Positions 1 to 6,146 of a DNA stretch of 64,000 nt are shown here, piece after piece. Within the stretch, counting starts at the first letter, position 1. Each line of letters opens with the position of its first letter. Both the position numbers and the translations under genes were made by a program. The stretch comes from Nocardioides terrigena (GTDB lineage Bacteria; Actinomycetota; Actinomycetes; Propionibacteriales; Nocardioidaceae), in the NCBI RefSeq assembly GCF_003047265.1, contig NZ_PZYY01000006.1, positions 248,001 to 312,000 of the forward strand. The letters are read 5' to 3'. The notes below the pieces were generated by a model. The model had not been told where the DNA came from and did no database searches. It saw only the letters and a list, made by a program, of their open reading frames with translations.

Positions 1-144
1 GACAATGAGCGACAAGGCCGCCGGGCGGGGAACTCACAGCGCTCAAGGCTGACCCGGCAAACGTGGCGACCCGGTCGCAGGCTGGGTGACGTGCGCTCGT
101 GTGCGGCTGGTGCCGCCCGCGATGCTTCAGGCATTCAGGGAAGG
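1..144. other. Window edge, no gene seen
   Basis: No open frame with a credible start or ribosome site was recognised here. It is the sequence downstream of the minus-strand VOC gene and may hold that transcript's end. Confidence 0.4.
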
Positions 145-603
145 TCAGAGGCGTAGCGGACGGATCGGGGCGAAGACCAACGAGGGGTCGGCGAGCCATT
201 CCTCGGTCGGGATCACGTCGACGTAGAGCTCGATCTCGTGCCCATCGGGGTCGGCGATGTAGAGCGAGTGGGTGATCGTGTGGTCGCTGGCGCCCTTGAT
301 GTCTACTCCGTGCTCGGTGAGGTGGTGCACGACCTCGCGCAGCTCGTCGTCGCTGTCGCCGACTTTCAGGCCGAAGTGGTACAGGCCCAGCCGGGGTCCC
401 GGGGGCATCGCCGCCGCGGCGGAGCCCACCTCGATGAGCAACAGCTCGTGGTGAGTACGGCCGGAGGAGAACGCCGCCGCGGGGACCGGCAGTGGCACCT
501 CCCCGCGGACCTCATCCCAGCCGAGCACGTCTCGGTAGAACCGCCGTGAGCGCTCCAGGTCCCGGACGTAGAGCACCAGGTGGCCAAGCTCGTGGATGCG
601 CAT
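145..603 (-). CDS. VOC family (glyoxalase/extradiol dioxygenase-like) protein
   Basis: A 152-residue protein of the vicinal oxygen chelate fold. It opens with GHLVLYVRDLERS, the usual first strand carrying a metal-ligand His. A second His appears in LYHFGLKV near residue 77, and the closing DPDGHEIELYVD supplies the Glu ligand, so a metal site of the 2-His-1-Glu kind is plausible. Length fits a single glyoxalase/catechol 2,3-dioxygenase-type unit. It is the last gene of a minus-strand group doxX, luciferase-like, VOC, which recalls the Bacillus catDE pair (DoxX plus extradiol dioxygenase). Substrate is not readable; a quinone, catechol or aldehyde detoxification role is inferred from context. 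Confidence 0.85.
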   Translation of the reverse strand: MRIHELGHLVLYVRDLERSRRFYRDVLGWDEVRGEVPLPVPAAAFSSGRTHHELLLIEVGSAAAAMPPGPRLGLYHFGLKVGDSDDELREVVHHLTEHGVDIKGASDHTITHSLYIADPDGHEIELYVDVIPTEEWLADPSLVFAPIRPLRL

Positions 604-619
604 GATGGTCGACTCCGAT

Positions 620-661
620 CTTCGTTCGGGCTGGGCCTAAGCCAGCTTCGTTCGGCTGGGC
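620..661. repeat. Short direct repeat upstream of the VOC gene
   Basis: CTTCGTTCGGGCTGGGC at 620-636 recurs with one base missing at 646-661, a 26-bp period. It lies just upstream of the minus-strand VOC gene and may be a regulatory site or chance duplication. Confidence 0.35.
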
Positions 662-716
662 GCGGGCCCGACCGGCCCGGATGCCGGGCACACCGGTCCT
701 CTGTCATGATGACCGG

Positions 717-1208
717 TCAGGCCGGGGCGTTCCGCGCGTACTCAAAGGACGCGGTCACGATCTGGCAGACCACCTCTGCCTCCTCCTCGTCGCGGGGTGC
801 GTAGACCATCACGGCACCGGAGGTGATCAGGCCGCGGCGGGCGACCGGGTGCAGCTCTGCCCAGCCTGCCTGGATCAGGCCGGAAGCAACATCGGGCGGT
901 ACTACCAGGTGCAGGGACTGGTCCGGTGCGGGGTGCAGGTGGGCGAACTCGGTGCCGATCATGAAGGCCTCGGGTGGCCCATGCGCGGCCTCCGGCGGCA
1001 GGGTCAGGGCGCGGGCTCCCGGCACCGAGATCATGCTGGGGCGCCAGACCACCCCCGGCAACTGAGCGAGCCGCTTCTCCAGGAGGCTGCGCGGCCGATC
1101 GTCGTGAGGCTGTTGGTCGAGCTGGGTGTGCGGATTGCTCGGCGTGGTGCGCGGCCTGACACCGCCTCGAGCGGGGAGGTCGGCCAGGTCTGCCAGCGAG
1201 CCGGTCAC
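717..1208 (-). CDS. Luciferase-domain (DUF5519-type) protein
   Basis: A 163-residue protein matching the small 'luciferase' domain family often annotated DUF5519. Recognisable blocks are LEKRLAQLPGV, FAHLHPAPDQSLHLVVPP, and a C-terminal YAPRDEEEAEVVCQIV. Despite the family name these actinobacterial proteins are not shown to emit light, and function is unknown. The GTG start overlaps the DoxX stop as GTGA (1205-1208), so translation is coupled to DoxX. Genomic context (DoxX upstream, VOC downstream, divergent HxlR) suggests a role in electrophile or redox stress. Family assignment is from memory of the domain pattern. Confidence 0.75.
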   Translation of the reverse strand: MTGSLADLADLPARGGVRPRTTPSNPHTQLDQQPHDDRPRSLLEKRLAQLPGVVWRPSMISVPGARALTLPPEAAHGPPEAFMIGTEFAHLHPAPDQSLHLVVPPDVASGLIQAGWAELHPVARRGLITSGAVMVYAPRDEEEAEVVCQIVTASFEYARNAPA

Positions 1209-1621
1209 GGCGTGAGCACCGAGCCGGGCACCAGCGGGTCGAGCTCGTCGCCCGGGGAGGCGAAGAAGGCGAACAGGGCAAGCGCGGCGCCCGTGGGGGA
1301 CAGCTCCTTGAAAGACTGGGTCTGCTCGTTCACCTTGCTCGCAGGGTCGGTCTCGCGCCAGAAGTCGTGCATCAGCGACGCTGTCGGCACCAGGAAGCCG
1401 ACCAGCAGTAGGGCCCCCAGGTCGGGCCAGACACCGACGGCCACCATGAGGCCACCAAGAATGATGACCGCGCCGGAGATGTCCACCATCAGCCCGGCTG
1501 CCGGAACACAGTTGCTGACCGCGTAGCCGGCCATCATCTCGCGCTGGCTGAAGTGAGCTATCCCGGCGCCCAGGAACAGCAGCGCGACAAGGATCCGGAC
1601 GATGAGAACCAGAACGTCCAT
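1205..1621 (-). CDS. DoxX family membrane protein
   Basis: A 138-residue integral membrane protein with four hydrophobic segments: VLIVRILVALLFLGAG at the start, AGLMVDISGAVIILGGLMV near 45-63, ALLLVGFLVPTASL, and a final ALALFAFFA. The FLGAGIAHF motif after helix one is typical of DoxX. It is clearly paralogous to the DoxX at 5175-5600, sharing MDVLVL, a VPxA turn, DLGALxLVxFLVPTA and EQTQxxKxL. It starts the minus-strand group leading to the luciferase-like and VOC genes and is divergent from an HxlR regulator whose likely operator sits in the 118-bp gap. DoxX proteins act in quinone, thiol or thiosulfate redox at the membrane; the exact job here is unknown. Confidence 0.9.
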   Translation of the reverse strand: MDVLVLIVRILVALLFLGAGIAHFSQREMMAGYAVSNCVPAAGLMVDISGAVIILGGLMVAVGVWPDLGALLLVGFLVPTASLMHDFWRETDPASKVNEQTQSFKELSPTGAALALFAFFASPGDELDPLVPGSVLTP

Positions 1622-1646
1622 GAGAGCTCCCTGGTGTCCAGTCCTT

Positions 1647-1674
1647 ACTTACTCTTTGTAAGTGACTCTAGGAT
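1647..1674 (+). promoter_or_regulatory. HxlR operator and -10 element, locus 1
   Basis: ACTTAC-N5-GTAAGT at 1647-1663 is a perfect inverted repeat. It also reads as TACT-N7-AGTG (1650-1664), one base from the TACT-N7-AGTA box known for the HxlR-family regulators YodB and CatR. A TAGGAT -10-like hexamer at 1669-1674 follows on the plus strand. The site lies between divergent doxX and hxlR and is probably bound by the HxlR encoded alongside. Confidence 0.65.
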
Positions 1675-1739
1675 TACCATTCCGGGAACGGCATGGCAAG
1701 GGTTCTGGGAGCCGGCGCGACGAAAGGGGGTTGGAGAGC

Positions 1740-2102
1740 GTGGACGAGAGGGAGAACTACTGTCCGGTCTTTCACCGCGCGGTCGAGCTGATTGGGCGGC
1801 GCTGGAACGGCCCGATCATCCGCGCACTGCTCGACGGAGCAGAGCGCTTTGGTGAGATTCGCTCGAGAATTCCGGGGCTCACGGACCGGCTGCTCGCCCA
1901 ACGGCTTCGCGAGCTGGAGCGCGAGGGTGTGGTGCAGCGTGTCACGGCGGCCGCTGGACCTGTGCCGCGCTACATGCTGACGCCCAAGGGCCAGTCGCTG
2001 ACGCCGGTGATCGAGTCCATAGCCCAGTGGGCTGCCACGTGGGGTGGCCTCCCGGATCCGCACCACATGGCGATCAGGCTCGACAGTCAGAGGGAGAATT
2101 GA
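1740..2102 (+). CDS. HxlR family transcriptional regulator
   Basis: A 120-residue winged-helix regulator. The GTG at 1740 is chosen because a GGGGG-rich ribosome site (about 1726-1730) precedes it and it begins VDERENYCPVFHRAVELIG, the standard HxlR opening with a Cys at residue 8. In YodB-type relatives this N-terminal Cys senses quinones or diamide. The helix-turn-helix spans roughly ERFGEIRSRIPGLTDRLLAQ, then a wing with GPVPRYMLTPKGQSL. An upstream in-frame ATG at 1662 would overlap the operator and is less likely. It probably represses the divergent doxX group and itself. Confidence 0.88.
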   Translation: MDERENYCPVFHRAVELIGRRWNGPIIRALLDGAERFGEIRSRIPGLTDRLLAQRLRELEREGVVQRVTAAAGPVPRYMLTPKGQSLTPVIESIAQWAATWGGLPDPHHMAIRLDSQREN

Positions 2103-2461
2103 TGGTCAACTTGTCTGGACCATGGGCGCGTTGACGGGACTTCGCGCTGGCACGGACGGTGAACACGACGCCTGCAGGTGTGGCTCCCGCCGGCGTGTCG
2201 TATCGCGGGCTCGCTCACACCGGATTGCCCATGAGTGTTCAACGGACCTTGCCGAGCGCTGTTGAACAGCCCGCTGAAGGGAATGGGTTCGCTGGTCGTA
2301 AGTGCCCGGGAGTCGACGCGTTTCGCCAGTTCGCGAAGTGATGGAAGTACGGAAGACCGCGCTCTGGCAGATCCAGGCCCTTCTCCGGCCTAGTTCGCTA
2401 CCCCCAAGGACCATTCGGTATGACCACGGCGTCACTGCGGTCGCGCGTCATCGTCTGGACC
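2103..2461. other. Intergenic region between convergent genes
   Basis: About 360 bp between hxlR and the minus-strand TIGR03085-type gene. Small open frames exist but lack ribosome sites or recognisable protein patterns. No clear hairpin terminator was found. Confidence 0.4.
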
Positions 2462-3100
2462 TCACTTTTGCGCTGACCACTCGGCGAAGGAGCGCGTTGC
2501 GTCGGCTGAGCCCTGAATCCCGATGTCCGCAGCCTGGCGCCTTCCGAAAGCGTGCAGGACGAGCTCGAGGGGCGCGCCCGAGAGGACGACTCCGCTCGAG
2601 TGCTTACCGATCGCGGTGAGCGCGCTGTCGTCCGGTTCGAGCCGGACAGCGACGGGCGCCTTCCGGTAGGCCCTCGTGAGGATCGGCCTTGCACGGCGCC
2701 AGAGCTCCCGGACCTCCTCCTCGTGGAGCGTGCGACGCGGCACCGGACCGGATCCGCGGCGCAGGTCCTCGTGGTGGACGACGTACTCGAGGAGATTCAA
2801 GGTCTCATCGAACCGACCCATCAACGAGTGTCGGGATGGTCCTGCCTCCAACGTGTCGACCAGGGCGGCATATCCGTGGGGGCTGCCGGCCTTGGTGACC
2901 AGCGACCGCATGAAGCGCTCCTCGCCCGGCGAGTTGGTGGTCACCTGGTCCCAGATGTTGCGCAGGATCGCGTGCTCGCGCTGGACCACATGTGCGAGTA
3001 GGTGTCGCGTCGTCCACCCGTCACAGAGCGTCGGCGCATCGGGATCTGCATCGCGGAAACTAGCTGCGAAGGAGCGGCGTTCCTTCGCGACCCAGGTCAT
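2462..3100 (-). CDS. TIGR03085 family metal-binding protein
   Basis: A 212-residue actinobacterial protein of the DinB-like/maleylpyruvate isomerase-like superfamily. MTWVAKERRSFA leads into DADPDAPTLCDGWTTRHLLAHVVQRE, the hallmark segment with a metal-binding His, and LLEYVVHHEDLRR gives the next two His in the expected HHED arrangement. The ATG at 3100 matches where this family normally begins; a GTG twelve bases upstream is an alternative. Members are suspected mycothiol-dependent or metal-binding enzymes with unknown substrates. It stands alone between the HxlR locus and the thioesterase pair. Confidence 0.85.
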   Translation of the reverse strand: MTWVAKERRSFAASFRDADPDAPTLCDGWTTRHLLAHVVQREHAILRNIWDQVTTNSPGEERFMRSLVTKAGSPHGYAALVDTLEAGPSRHSLMGRFDETLNLLEYVVHHEDLRRGSGPVPRRTLHEEEVRELWRRARPILTRAYRKAPVAVRLEPDDSALTAIGKHSSGVVLSGAPLELVLHAFGRRQAADIGIQGSADATRSFAEWSAQK

Positions 3101-3226
3101 GTCACTTCCCACCCTTCACCATTGTGTCGATGGATGCTGACCAGCCAGACGTTCCTAAGGCGCCGTCTTCCGTGGCCCGTTGTCGAGGGGGGCGAGCGCT
3201 TGGTTGCCTCCCCTCGACACTTGCGG

Positions 3227-3712
3227 TCATTGCCGTTCCCGGGTGAAGTGATCGATGCCCACCGCGACGAAAACCGCCGTTGATGTTCCTACTACGGACC
3301 CATCAGGCCCGGCGATGCTGGCGACGAGGAACAACTTGCGCCCCTCGTGGCGCTGCACTTGTGCCTGCAGTCGGTAGGAGATGCCGATCATCACTGGAGC
3401 TCGATACTCGACCGTCAACTGGCGCGTGACGGCTGGTGTCCCGACGAGGTAGAGCAGGAATCCGTAAAGGTCGTCGATGACCGTGGCGACTGCGCCGCCG
3501 TGGGCGATGCCGGGAGCGCCGACATGCCGGTTGTCGAAGGTGTGGTCGGCCACGACGCCGTCGCCATGGCGGCGAACCTGGAGGTGATGGCCGTGCGGGT
3601 TGTCGGGTCCGCAGCCAAGGCACTCCTCGTGGTGGGGCGGCAGGTCGACTCCTTCCCGGTGCGGGCGGAACTTCTCAGCCCACGTGGCAAGCATCGATGG
3701 CAGGTCAGTCAT
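3227..3712 (-). CDS. PaaI-type hotdog thioesterase
   Basis: A 161-residue hotdog-fold protein. HHEECLGCGPDNPHG is the N-terminal signature seen in PaaI/4HBT thioesterases, and GAPGIAHGGAVATVIDDLYG carries the conserved HGG helix with a catalytic acidic residue. VEYRAPVMIG forms the following strand. It probably hydrolyses acyl-CoA thioesters, perhaps aromatic or short chain. Its start overlaps the end of the upstream TetR gene by eight bases, so both are likely on one transcript and translationally coupled, and the TetR protein is the likely regulator. Confidence 0.87.
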   Translation of the reverse strand: MTDLPSMLATWAEKFRPHREGVDLPPHHEECLGCGPDNPHGHHLQVRRHGDGVVADHTFDNRHVGAPGIAHGGAVATVIDDLYGFLLYLVGTPAVTRQLTVEYRAPVMIGISYRLQAQVQRHEGRKLFLVASIAGPDGSVVGTSTAVFVAVGIDHFTRERQ

Positions 3713-4325
3713 GGGATGGACGGCCTCTCAGGAGTTGGGCCCAGGCGGCGAGGACCTGTTCTTGGCGGTGGCCTGGGTGGGAGGTGAGCAGGCCGCTGAC
3801 CCCCCTGCCGAGGAGGAGGTCGAGGGTGAGTCGGATCTTGACCGGGTCGTCGGTAAGGTAGGTGCGACAGATCCGCGCAAGCTCGTCGTTGACGCGCTCC
3901 TCGGCTGGGATCAACTGGGCTCGCAGATCGGGATGTGAGCGGGCGGCCACCCACAGTTCCAGGGTGGCGGCGTACAGCGGGCCCGAAAGCGCCTCTGCCA
4001 GCAGCCCGAGCGCAGCCTCTTGCGGCTCGATCCGACTCCGAGGCCGCTTCGCCCCTTGAGTCGTGGCCGGGGACAGGTCGGCCAACGCCTCGCGCACCCG
4101 CCGCAGGCGCTTCTGCGCCAGATGCTCAACCGCCGCGACCACCAGCTGGTCTCGGGTCCCGAAGTGGTGCAGCTGTGCGCCTCGTGACAAGCCGGCCTTC
4201 TCGGCCACCGCGGCACTGGTGGTGCCGGTGTAGCCCAGCTCGACCAGGCACGCCACGGTGGCCTCCAGCAGCACGCGACGAGTGGCTGCGGAGCGTTCCT
4301 CCTGTCGCCTGGCTTGGGTGGGCAC
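3705..4325 (-). CDS. TetR family transcriptional regulator
   Basis: A 206-residue TetR-type repressor. The N-terminal helix-turn-helix reads LVELGYTGTTSAAVAEKAGLSRGAQLHHFGTRDQLVV (residues about 32-68), and the rest is a helical ligand-binding domain. The GTG at 4325 begins MPTQARRQEERSAATRRVLL. A near-perfect 28-bp palindrome starts nine bases upstream and is the probable autoregulatory operator. The thioesterase gene follows with an eight-base overlap, so the pair likely responds to an acyl-CoA or aromatic ligand. Confidence 0.9.
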   Translation of the reverse strand: MPTQARRQEERSAATRRVLLEATVACLVELGYTGTTSAAVAEKAGLSRGAQLHHFGTRDQLVVAAVEHLAQKRLRRVREALADLSPATTQGAKRPRSRIEPQEAALGLLAEALSGPLYAATLELWVAARSHPDLRAQLIPAEERVNDELARICRTYLTDDPVKIRLTLDLLLGRGVSGLLTSHPGHRQEQVLAAWAQLLRGRPSHD

Positions 4326-4333
4326 ACTGAGAC

Positions 4334-4361
4334 CTTACATGCATGCGCGAATGTATGTAAG
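4334..4361. promoter_or_regulatory. TetR operator candidate
   Basis: CTTACATGCAT at 4334-4344 and ATGTATGTAAG at 4351-4361 are inverted repeats with one mismatch in 11 and a 6-bp spacer. The A/T content is unusual for this DNA. It sits directly upstream of the minus-strand TetR start, as expected for an autorepressor site. Confidence 0.7.
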
Positions 4362-4557
4362 ACGGGTATGGATCGCCGCTCTGCACGGTGATAGCGCGTT
4401 CGCGAGGCAGGTGAGGCCATGGTGAGAGTTCTTACGGACTATCCGCATCGGATGGCGGGCCACTGCGGCGCGGGCGGGTTGCGTGACCCCTCATGGAGTG
4501 GGCCGGATTCTGCTGGGACGAGTCGCCCTAGCGGTCGCTAACGACGTGAGCGGCGCG

Positions 4558-4587
4558 GCCCCACCCTAGGTACACCTAGGGTGGGGC
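4558..4587 (-). terminator. Hairpin terminator after hxlR locus 2
   Basis: A perfect 13-bp stem with arms 4558-4570 and 4575-4587 and a 4-base TACA loop. It begins five bases past the stop of the minus-strand HxlR gene. There is no T-run, which is common for actinobacterial terminators. It is symmetrical and could act in both directions. Confidence 0.7.
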
Positions 4588-4592
4588 TGGAT

Positions 4593-4964
4593 TCAGCGGT
4601 CGTTGCCGGCGTCGGATTGGTGCCCGGTGTCATCCCTCCATCGCGTGGTCCAGTCCAAGATCGCGTGGAGCGCGGGCACGAGCGCCTGCGCCGCCTCGGT
4701 CGGGGCATAGCCGACCAGGCCCGATTCCGTGGTGGTGTGACGCTCGAGGAGTCCCTCGGCCTCGAGCCGGCGCAGCCGGTCGCACAGCAGCCGATCCGAG
4801 ACGCCAGGAACGGCGACGCGGATGTCGCTGAACCGCCGAGATCCCGAGAGCACTGCGAGCAGGATGCTGCCCGTCCATCTGCCACCGATAAGCTCCAGCG
4901 CTTGCTGCAGGCCGAGGCAGTGGCCGGGCGGCCATTGTCCGGAGGTGCCGCTCTGCTCGGTCAC
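4593..4964 (-). CDS. HxlR family transcriptional regulator (second copy)
   Basis: A winged-helix HxlR protein of about 123 residues from the GTG at 4964 (VTEQSGTSGQWPPGHCLG); a TTG at 5015 would add 17 residues. HCLGLQQALELIGGRWTGS is the family opening with the conserved Cys, and RFSDIRVAVPGVSDRLLCDR is the recognition helix region. It is divergent from the second doxX gene and is followed by a strong hairpin. Between the two genes lie boxes like those bound by redox-sensing YodB/CatR regulators. It is a paralogue of the regulator at 1740-2102. The start is uncertain because neither candidate has a strong ribosome site. Confidence 0.85.
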   Translation of the reverse strand: MTEQSGTSGQWPPGHCLGLQQALELIGGRWTGSILLAVLSGSRRFSDIRVAVPGVSDRLLCDRLRRLEAEGLLERHTTTESGLVGYAPTEAAQALVPALHAILDWTTRWRDDTGHQSDAGNDR

Positions 4965-5061
4965 CCGTCCATCATGACGTTTCGGTTCGTCGCGAGGAAC
5001 CTTTCGGTCGGACAACCACGCTCGCTGGAGTCATGTCGCGGCCACGACGGACACATCCCAG

Positions 5062-5108
5062 AGTACTTACGAGAAGTACTTACTATTCGTACATCTCTGA
5101 TCTAGGAT
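5062..5108 (+). promoter_or_regulatory. HxlR operators and -10 element, locus 2
   Basis: AGTACTT-N5-AAGTACT at 5062-5080 is a perfect inverted repeat and contains an exact TACT-N7-AGTA box at 5064-5078. A partly overlapping copy ACTTACTATTCGTACAT at 5078-5094 resembles the palindrome at 1647-1663. TAGGAT at 5103-5108 is a -10-like element shared with locus 1. This is the likely control region of the divergent hxlR and doxX genes. Confidence 0.65.
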
Positions 5109-5174
5109 GGAGGAGTTGGGGCAGGCGGCCGTCGTCATGCTCCGCACCCGGCGTGGAAGGTCTGGTGGCTGACC

Positions 5175-5600
5175 GTGGACGTAGTCGTGTTGGTGGGGCG
5201 CCTCCTGTTCGCCATGTTGTTCTTGATGTCGGGATTCGGGCACCTGACCCAGACCAAGATGATGGCTCAGTACACCGCCTCTCGCGGGGTTCCCCAGGCG
5301 CTCGCCCCGGCAGCGGTCTTCGGGACGGGGCTGCTGATCGTGGCCGGCGCACTGATGGTCCTGCTGGGCGCCTGGGGCGACCTGGGCGCCCTGTTCCTGG
5401 TGGTCTTCCTGGTTCCCACGGCCGTGATCATGCACGGCCCCTGGGGCGTCGAAGATCCTCAGCAGCGGATGATGGAACAGACCCAGTTCCTCAAGGACCT
5501 GGCGCTGGCCGGGGCGGCGCTGATGGTGCTGGTCCTGTTCGGCTGGGCCGGCCCGGACCTGGGCCTCACCCTGACCGGCCCGCTGTTCGACCTCGACTGA
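5175..5600 (+). CDS. DoxX family membrane protein (second copy)
   Basis: A 141-residue four-helix DoxX protein starting at GTG 5175, with a GGAAGG stretch about 15 bases upstream. The first helix contains LLFAMLFLMSGFGHLTQ; later helices are GTGLLIVAGALMVLLGAW, DLGALFLVVFLVPTAVIM and AALMVLVLFGWAG. It is paralogous to the gene at 1205-1621. A peroxiredoxin follows after 54 bases in the same direction, so the pair likely forms a small redox-defence operon controlled by the divergent HxlR protein. Confidence 0.9.
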   Translation: MDVVVLVGRLLFAMLFLMSGFGHLTQTKMMAQYTASRGVPQALAPAAVFGTGLLIVAGALMVLLGAWGDLGALFLVVFLVPTAVIMHGPWGVEDPQQRMMEQTQFLKDLALAGAALMVLVLFGWAGPDLGLTLTGPLFDLD

Positions 5601-5654
5601 GCCCGCCGTTGCACCACGACCCGACCGAAGCGCCCGGACCGGAGGGAGTCGTCG

Positions 5655-6146
5655 ATGACTGGGCTGCGAGTCGGTGACCTTGCCCCGGACTTCGAACTGT
5701 CCGACCAGCATGAGACTCCGGTCCGGTTGAGTCGGCTGCTCGCGGCCGGGCCGGTGGTGTTGTTCTTCTACCCGTTGGCGATGAGTCGAGGCTGCACCGC
5801 GGAAAGCTGCCATTTCCGTGACCTGGCTGCGGAGTTCGAGGCGGCCGGTGCGACCAGGGTCGGGATCAGCCGCGACTCCGTGGCTCGTCAGCGTCAGTTC
5901 GACGCCGAGCATGAGTTGGGGTACCGGTTGCTCTCCGACGCCGACGGGACCGTGGCTTCCGCCTACGGTGCGCAGCGGAATCTTCCCGGGTTGCCGCCGC
6001 GGCGGAGCACCTTCGTGATTGGCTCCGACCAGCGCGTGCGGGGGGTGGTTCGTAGTGAGCTGCGGATGGAGGCCCATGCGGACGAGGCGCTGCGCATCCT
6101 CGCAGCCGACGGGGGCGCGGACGCCGGGGGGACCGGGCCTGCCTAG
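5655..6146 (+). CDS. Peroxiredoxin (AhpC/TSA, BCP-like)
   Basis: A 163-residue thioredoxin-fold peroxidase. VGDLAPDFELSDQHETPVRL is the family opening and FFYPLAMSRGCTAESCHFRD carries the peroxidatic Cys (GCT) with a second Cys five residues on, the arrangement of BCP/PrxQ enzymes with an intramolecular resolving Cys. GISRDSVARQRQFDAEHEL and RRSTFVIGSD complete the fold. The usual Thr of the PxxxTxxC motif is Ser, a mild deviation. It would reduce hydrogen or organic peroxides in the cytoplasm. It sits behind doxX and ends convergently on the transporter gene, sharing the CTAG tetramer for both stops. Confidence 0.9.
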   Translation: MTGLRVGDLAPDFELSDQHETPVRLSRLLAAGPVVLFFYPLAMSRGCTAESCHFRDLAAEFEAAGATRVGISRDSVARQRQFDAEHELGYRLLSDADGTVASAYGAQRNLPGLPPRRSTFVIGSDQRVRGVVRSELRMEAHADEALRILAADGGADAGGTGPA

